A stretch of 7,901 bases of DNA from Gemmatimonadota bacterium (lineage in GTDB: Bacteria > Gemmatimonadota > Gemmatimonadetes > Gemmatimonadales > Gemmatimonadaceae), in the NCBI GenBank assembly GCA_016794735.1, contig JAEUJK010000242.1, positions 1 to 7,901 on the forward strand, given 5' to 3'. The stretch's first letter is position 1. Every line of letters begins with the position of its first letter. Both the position numbers and the translations under genes were made by a program. The notes below the pieces were generated by a model that saw only the letters and a list, made by a program, of their open reading frames with translations, was not told the DNA's origin and did not search any database. This document shows positions 6,531 through 7,901 of this stretch, piece by piece.

Positions 6531-7901
6531 ATGCTCTTCAACAGCGCCATCTTCCTGTTCGCGTTCCTGCCCGTCACCTACCTGGTGTTCTGGCGGCTGC
6601 GGGCCAAGGCATCGCGGTACGTCTGGCTCACGCTCACGGGATATGTCTTCTACGGCTACTGGGATCCCCGGTTCTGCCTGCTGATGGCCTTCTCGACCCT
6701 GGTGAGCTACTTCGCCGGGCTCGGGTTCCTGCGGTACACGACCCCACGGGCACGGCGCTGGTGCCTGGTGCTGCCCATCACGGTCGACCTGCTGCTGCTC
6801 GCGTTCTTCAAGTACTTCAACTTCGCGCTGGACTCGACGCGCACGGTGGCATCGTGGTTCGGCGCCGACGTCGCGCTGCCGCACCTCAACATCATCCTCC
6901 CCGTCGGGATCTCGTTCTACACGTTCCACACGATCACCTACATCGTGGATGCGTACCGCGGCGTGATCAAGCCGACGCGGAACTTCTTCGAGTTCTCGAC
7001 CTACGTCTCCCTGTTCTCGCAGCTGGTGGCCGGGCCGATCGTGCGGTTCCGCCAGGTGGAGGAGGACCTCGACCACCTCGACAGTGCCTCGCGCACGCGG
7101 TGGATCGTGCCCGGGGTGCAGTTCTTCGTGATCGGCCTCATCGAGAAGGTCGTCCTCGCCGACTCGATCGCCGCGTTCGTGGACCCGGCCCTGCACCAGT
7201 GGTCGTCGCTCTCCACCGCCGGCGCGTGGATGGCGATGCTGGGGTACTCCTTCCAGCTCTACTTCGACTTCTGCGGCTACAGCTCCATGGCCGTGGGACT
7301 CGGCTACCTGTTCGGCATCCGGATCCCGCAGAACTTCAACTCGCCGTACAAGGCGCTCGACCCGTCGGACTTCTGGCAGCGCTGGCACATCTCGCTCTCG
7401 AGCGTGCTGCGGGACTACCTCTACATCCCGTTAGGCGGCAACCGCAACGGGACCGTCGCGACGTACCGGAACCTGATGATCACGATGCTCCTGGGCGGGC
7501 TCTGGCACGGGGCGTCGTGGGTGTTCGTGATCTGGGGGGCCTATCACGGCCTGCTCCTCTGCGTGCACCGCGCCTTTGGCCGTCCGTGGGATGCGCTGCC
7601 GCGTCCGGTGCGCCAGGGCGGGATGTTCCTCGCGGCCGTGGTGGGATGGGTCTGGTTCCGCGCGACGAGCTTCGAGATGGCCACCGGCCTCCTGGCCCGC
7701 ATGTTCTCCCCGGTGAGCGGGGTCCTCGTGCCGCAGGCCGGGCTCGCGTCCGTGGCGCTGCTCGTTGCCGCGTGGTGGTCGATGGCCGGGCCGAACGCGT
7801 TCGAGGTCGAGGTGCGTGACACGGCGCCGCGGCGCATCGCGCTGACCCTCGCGTTCGCCGCGAGCCTCGCGATCATCCTCGGCACGCGGTCATCGCCCTT
7901 C
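6531..7901 (+). CDS. MBOAT-family O-acyltransferase, AlgI-like (3' end beyond window)
   Basis: Membrane-bound O-acyltransferase of the AlgI/DltB branch. AlgI, together with an SGNH-type partner such as AlgJ or AlgX, moves acetyl groups across the inner membrane for O-acetylation of an exported polysaccharide. The 457 codons present run from ATG 6531 to the window edge with no stop. Landmarks are MLFNSAIFLFAFLPVTYLVFW (first helix), LPVGISFYTFHTITYIVD, QLVAGPIVRF, YSFQLYFDFCGYSSMAVGLGYLFGI, DFWQRWHISLS (H286), LRDYLYIPLGGNR, and LGGLWHGASWVFVIWG with the family's invariant histidine (H326). The last residues, RSSPF, match the usual AlgI ending just before a YFQF-like tail, so only a few codons are probably missing. 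The gene begins six bases after the glycosyltransferase stop, in the same frame. A periplasmic acetyltransferase partner would be expected just downstream. The acetyl role is inferred from family and neighbours. Confidence 0.94.
   Translation, partial: MLFNSAIFLFAFLPVTYLVFWRLRAKASRYVWLTLTGYVFYGYWDPRFCLLMAFSTLVSYFAGLGFLRYTTPRARRWCLVLPITVDLLLLAFFKYFNFALDSTRTVASWFGADVALPHLNIILPVGISFYTFHTITYIVDAYRGVIKPTRNFFEFSTYVSLFSQLVAGPIVRFRQVEEDLDHLDSASRTRWIVPGVQFFVIGLIEKVVLADSIAAFVDPALHQWSSLSTAGAWMAMLGYSFQLYFDFCGYSSMAVGLGYLFGIRIPQNFNSPYKALDPSDFWQRWHISLSSVLRDYLYIPLGGNRNGTVATYRNLMITMLLGGLWHGASWVFVIWGAYHGLLLCVHRAFGRPWDALPRPVRQGGMFLAAVVGWVWFRATSFEMATGLLARMFSPVSGVLVPQAGLASVALLVAAWWSMAGPNAFEVEVRDTAPRRIALTLAFAASLAIILGTRSSPF

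Noticed and set aside
5838..7388. Long open frame of 516 codons on the - strand opposite the GT4 and MBOAT genes
   Set aside because: Its translation is rich in Arg, Glu, His and Gln with no family motif, as expected of the antisense of GC-rich coding DNA. The + strand carries two clear protein families there.
6488..7819. Alternative + strand frame of 443 codons over the MBOAT gene
   Set aside because: It is Arg/Pro/Ala-rich without motifs. The frame from 6531 carries the full AlgI signature, including the catalytic His.

Overview
This is a GC-rich (roughly two-thirds G+C by eye) bacterial chromosomal segment. It carries seven protein genes, six on the + strand and one very small one on the - strand. 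I see no tRNA, rRNA, CRISPR array, insertion sequence or phage gene. The organism is probably a Gemmatimonadota member or a close relative. This is inferred from three things: the style of the secreted SdrD_B-like / 'TQGYWKNH' protein at the left edge, the preference for GTG starts without Shine-Dalgarno sequences, and the odd restriction of the rare Leu codon TTA to the hexamer TTAGGC. It cannot be proven from this window alone.

Left part (1-1395): the 3' portion of a secreted, multi-domain surface protein ends at a textbook intrinsic terminator (10-bp stem, UUCG loop, T5). Facing it from the other strand is a 47-codon gene for a one-helix membrane protein that begins MYIGPD. It has its own GGGGCCCC-stem terminator, so the two genes converge on back-to-back terminators.

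Middle part (1396-3880): an intergenic stretch of about 320 bases holds two hairpins and a T7 run, a candidate terminator, attenuator or small RNA. It is followed by a DASS/SLC13-type anion transporter and an adenylylsulfate (APS) kinase, CysC. A short hairpin with a T4 tail overlaps the transporter stop codon, so the two genes may be only partly co-transcribed.

Right part (3881-7901): after a 148-base gap with a weak candidate promoter come three tightly packed genes. They encode an O-antigen polymerase/ligase-family (Wzy_C) membrane protein, a GT4 glycosyltransferase (3 bases after the previous stop) and an AlgI-like MBOAT O-acyltransferase (6 bases after). The last gene runs off the window and probably lacks only its final few codons.

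Taken together, the right half looks like part of a cell-surface polysaccharide locus: polymerisation or ligation, sugar transfer and O-acetylation. The anion transporter and the PAPS-forming kinase next to it raise the untested possibility that the polysaccharide is also sulfated. They could equally be ordinary sulfur-assimilation genes. No clearly new defence or mobile system is visible. The least-described items are the small YIGP membrane protein, the structured leader and the TTAGGC codon-context bias.
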